Shown: positions 62,090 to 64,000 of the stretch, one piece after another
How positions within the stretch are numbered: position 1 is the first letter of the stretch
Layout: every line of letters begins with the position of its first letter
Assembly (NCBI GenBank): GCA_039881145.1
Contig: JAYKKI010000090.1
Location: 5,739,501 to 5,803,500, forward strand
DNA: 64,000 bases
Direction of reading: 5' to 3'
Source of the DNA: Druceiella hillmani
Taxonomy: Eukaryota; Arthropoda; Insecta; Lepidoptera; Hepialidae
Position numbers and translations under genes: made by a program
Notes under the pieces: generated by a model
Told to the model about the DNA's origin: nothing
The model's database searches: none
What the model saw: only the letters and a program-made list of their open reading frames with translations

Positions 62090-64000
62090 AGTTTGCTAGC
62101 GTTACGCGAACGGTGATTTTTTTGAATATTTTGTAATTTCATTTCGTTCTTGAACAATTTTATAAATTATTATTTTGTTCCATACATTAAATATTCTACG
62201 TTTAAAGTCTTCAGTCGTATGGTCTAAAGCACACTCGTTTTTTTATAATTGAAAGGGATTCATCTGATAGTCTCATCGAATTGTGATTAAGGTATAATTC
62301 ATAAAGAAATCGATAATGCCTTTTGCTCCTACATTATTCTGTCATTTACGTTATAAAGGTATATGTAACACATAAAAAAACACTAACGGAAAAGTTCACG
62401 CAAAATTGATCAGCAACATGCACATGAACATAAACAGTAAATTACTTCAAAAATAAAACGTTAATAATAACAAAAGGTAAATTTTACTTTAAGATAATAT
62501 GCAATCATTCTCAGCGTAATGAAAAATGAAACCAAAACGCTGAGCTGCACTACAACTTATGACAAGTAACAGGAACACTCCTATCTCACTTTATTGACTT
62601 CCCTTCGTATATAATGTCTATGAAAAAGTAAAACTCTTGAGAGCGATATATATTCTCTATGAAAAAGAAAAACTGTTACAATAATGAATATTTCAGTTTC
62701 CGTAATATTCTGACTAAATATCCCGCCCTTCCCCTTACTGTTTACCTAATAATTGTTGCAATTTTTGTTACGTTACCGTTTTTAAAGAAGTAAAGTTACA
62801 GTTACGTTACCGGTTTTAAAGAATAAAGTAAAGTTATCCTGGCATAATAAGTTTCAAGTCAAAAACATGTTTGCTTCAAAACCCAGAAGTTTAAGATAAA
62901 TTTCTTTATTATGGGTGATTTGTTCATAGCTAAACTAATTACACATACATATATTCTTGATATAAACTCTAAAATAAATATTAATGTTAATTTAGTATAA
63001 TGCAAGCTACGTTAAACATGGGATTTATTTGAAATAAATGCACTAAAATAAATGTTATTTCAAAAAATATTGTTTTAAGTTAATGAATAATGAACAACGC
63101 CATTGTATACGAAAAATAGTATTAGAAAAATATTTATGTAATTCGACCAATAGATAGCGTTAGATTAACGTCATATGTTAGTGAAACATTAGGAAATTAC
63201 TCCGCAGCATTTCATCTATCAACACAAAAGAAGTTTTATTTCAAACAGCGATAACAAGTGACGCCGATTTTTACCTATTTAATATTAAAATAATAAATAT
63301 GTTGTTTATAAAAAAGCAGGAAAGATTGCTTTTAATAATTTCTGTTGCATTTTTACACATATAGAAATTTAATGAGTGAGACAGATATATGAAGAGACGA
63401 GAAAGATAGATAAATATATCAAATTAGGCATCTTTCGCACCGCACACAGGTAAAGGTCAAGGCCATTATGACACAATGATAAAGCATTTGCGTAATTTGC
63501 GTCTCACTTTAGCGCATTGTGCGAATAAGTATCGAGACAGCTATTGTTCCTTCTTTTTGCATCCGTTTCCTGGCGTGGGTAGCATCGACGGGTATATAAA
63601 TAAATTGAAGGCTTTTTTGTAAATTAATAAGACAAGTCATTTAAAAAAAGACTGAAAAAATCTGCGATAACATTAACGTAACTAAATAAATTCTGGCCAT
63701 TTTATGAAGGTGTATTTGGTAGATGCGCGTAGGGATGGGAGAGAAAAAAAAACGAATAACAATAGACTCGATTGAGTGTTATATTCGAGTATTTGTACCC
63801 GCTAAAACATTTGTCAAAATAATAAGCCGTCGTTATGAAAAACAATTAAAATTATAAGGTCGTCGTTATGAAAAACAACGTTGTTTTGTGTTATTGGCAT
63901 TGAATTATGCTATTAATGATCTATGTAAAACAACATAATTTTACGATTAGATCTTAAGTGTCAAAATGTTCCTCTTATGAAGTGTTGCAAAACTATTTCT
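62088..64000. other. No gene seen; one dispersed repeat
   Basis: AT-rich. 63140-63260 matches 30405-30500 (GACCAATAGATAGCGTTAG, then GCATTTCATCTAT), so both are copies of one unidentified dispersed repeat. A short duplication of GTTACGTTACCG(G/T)TTTTAAAGAA lies at 62770-62830. Confidence 0.45.

Overview
This is eukaryotic nuclear DNA. It is strongly AT-rich, with long (TA)n tracts, several minisatellites and decayed transposable elements. The relics are animal-type: a hAT transposase with the DUF4371 fold, a PIF/Harbinger transposase, RTE-like and other non-LTR reverse-transcriptase tails, and Penelope-like/hammerhead-type repeats. Together they point to an arthropod, most likely an insect. 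The species cannot be named from the sequence. I found no convincing host protein-coding gene, rRNA or functional tRNA. The window reads as a gene-poor intergenic or large intronic block, and most open frames are short chance frames or translations of simple repeats.

Layout. 1-9.5 kb: tandem repeats (53-bp units at 2.2 kb, 113-bp units at 2.5 kb), a long hairpin at 3.5 kb abutting a minus-strand retroposed repeat with a trinucleotide tail (3.58-4.09 kb), and a 405-bp tandem duplication (5.8-6.6 kb). 9.5-23 kb: a TA tract, degenerate dispersed repeats and a 41-bp repeat. 23.0-23.6 kb: a tandem array of hammerhead-like units. 24.9-28.7 kb: an accessory cluster in which a hAT element, a small inverted-repeat element and a Harbinger-type element are all embedded in or next to TA tracts. 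31.9-38.1 kb: four tandem-repeat loci (37, 143, 31 and 252 bp). 39.2-43.2 kb: TA tracts followed by about 1 kb of almost pure C/T on the plus strand. 43.4-43.9 kb: a second copy of the trinucleotide-tailed repeat. 44.9-47.6 kb: duplicated units, a LINE fragment, roughly 200-bp repeats and a 38-bp minisatellite of about 28 copies. 51.2-60.2 kb: LINE relics interleaved with hammerhead-bearing repeats. 60.5-64 kb: TA tracts, a GAGA/CTCT duplication and otherwise featureless DNA.

The most notable object is a dispersed repeat family, about 160 bp per copy, at six loci: 14.8, 23.0-23.6, 52.4, 53.2, 56.5 and 60.0 kb. In its sense orientation it carries CTGAAGA, a short stem-loop, GAAA, a self-complementary ACCTAGGT, a GTC triplet, and a closing CCAC/GTGG helix. 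This is the layout of a type I hammerhead ribozyme with a minimal palindromic stem III, as known from Penelope-like retroelements and retrozymes. Four copies keep every core base, but all carry one extra U before stem II. One locus is a tandem array with a 113-117 bp period, and four loci are arranged head-to-head.
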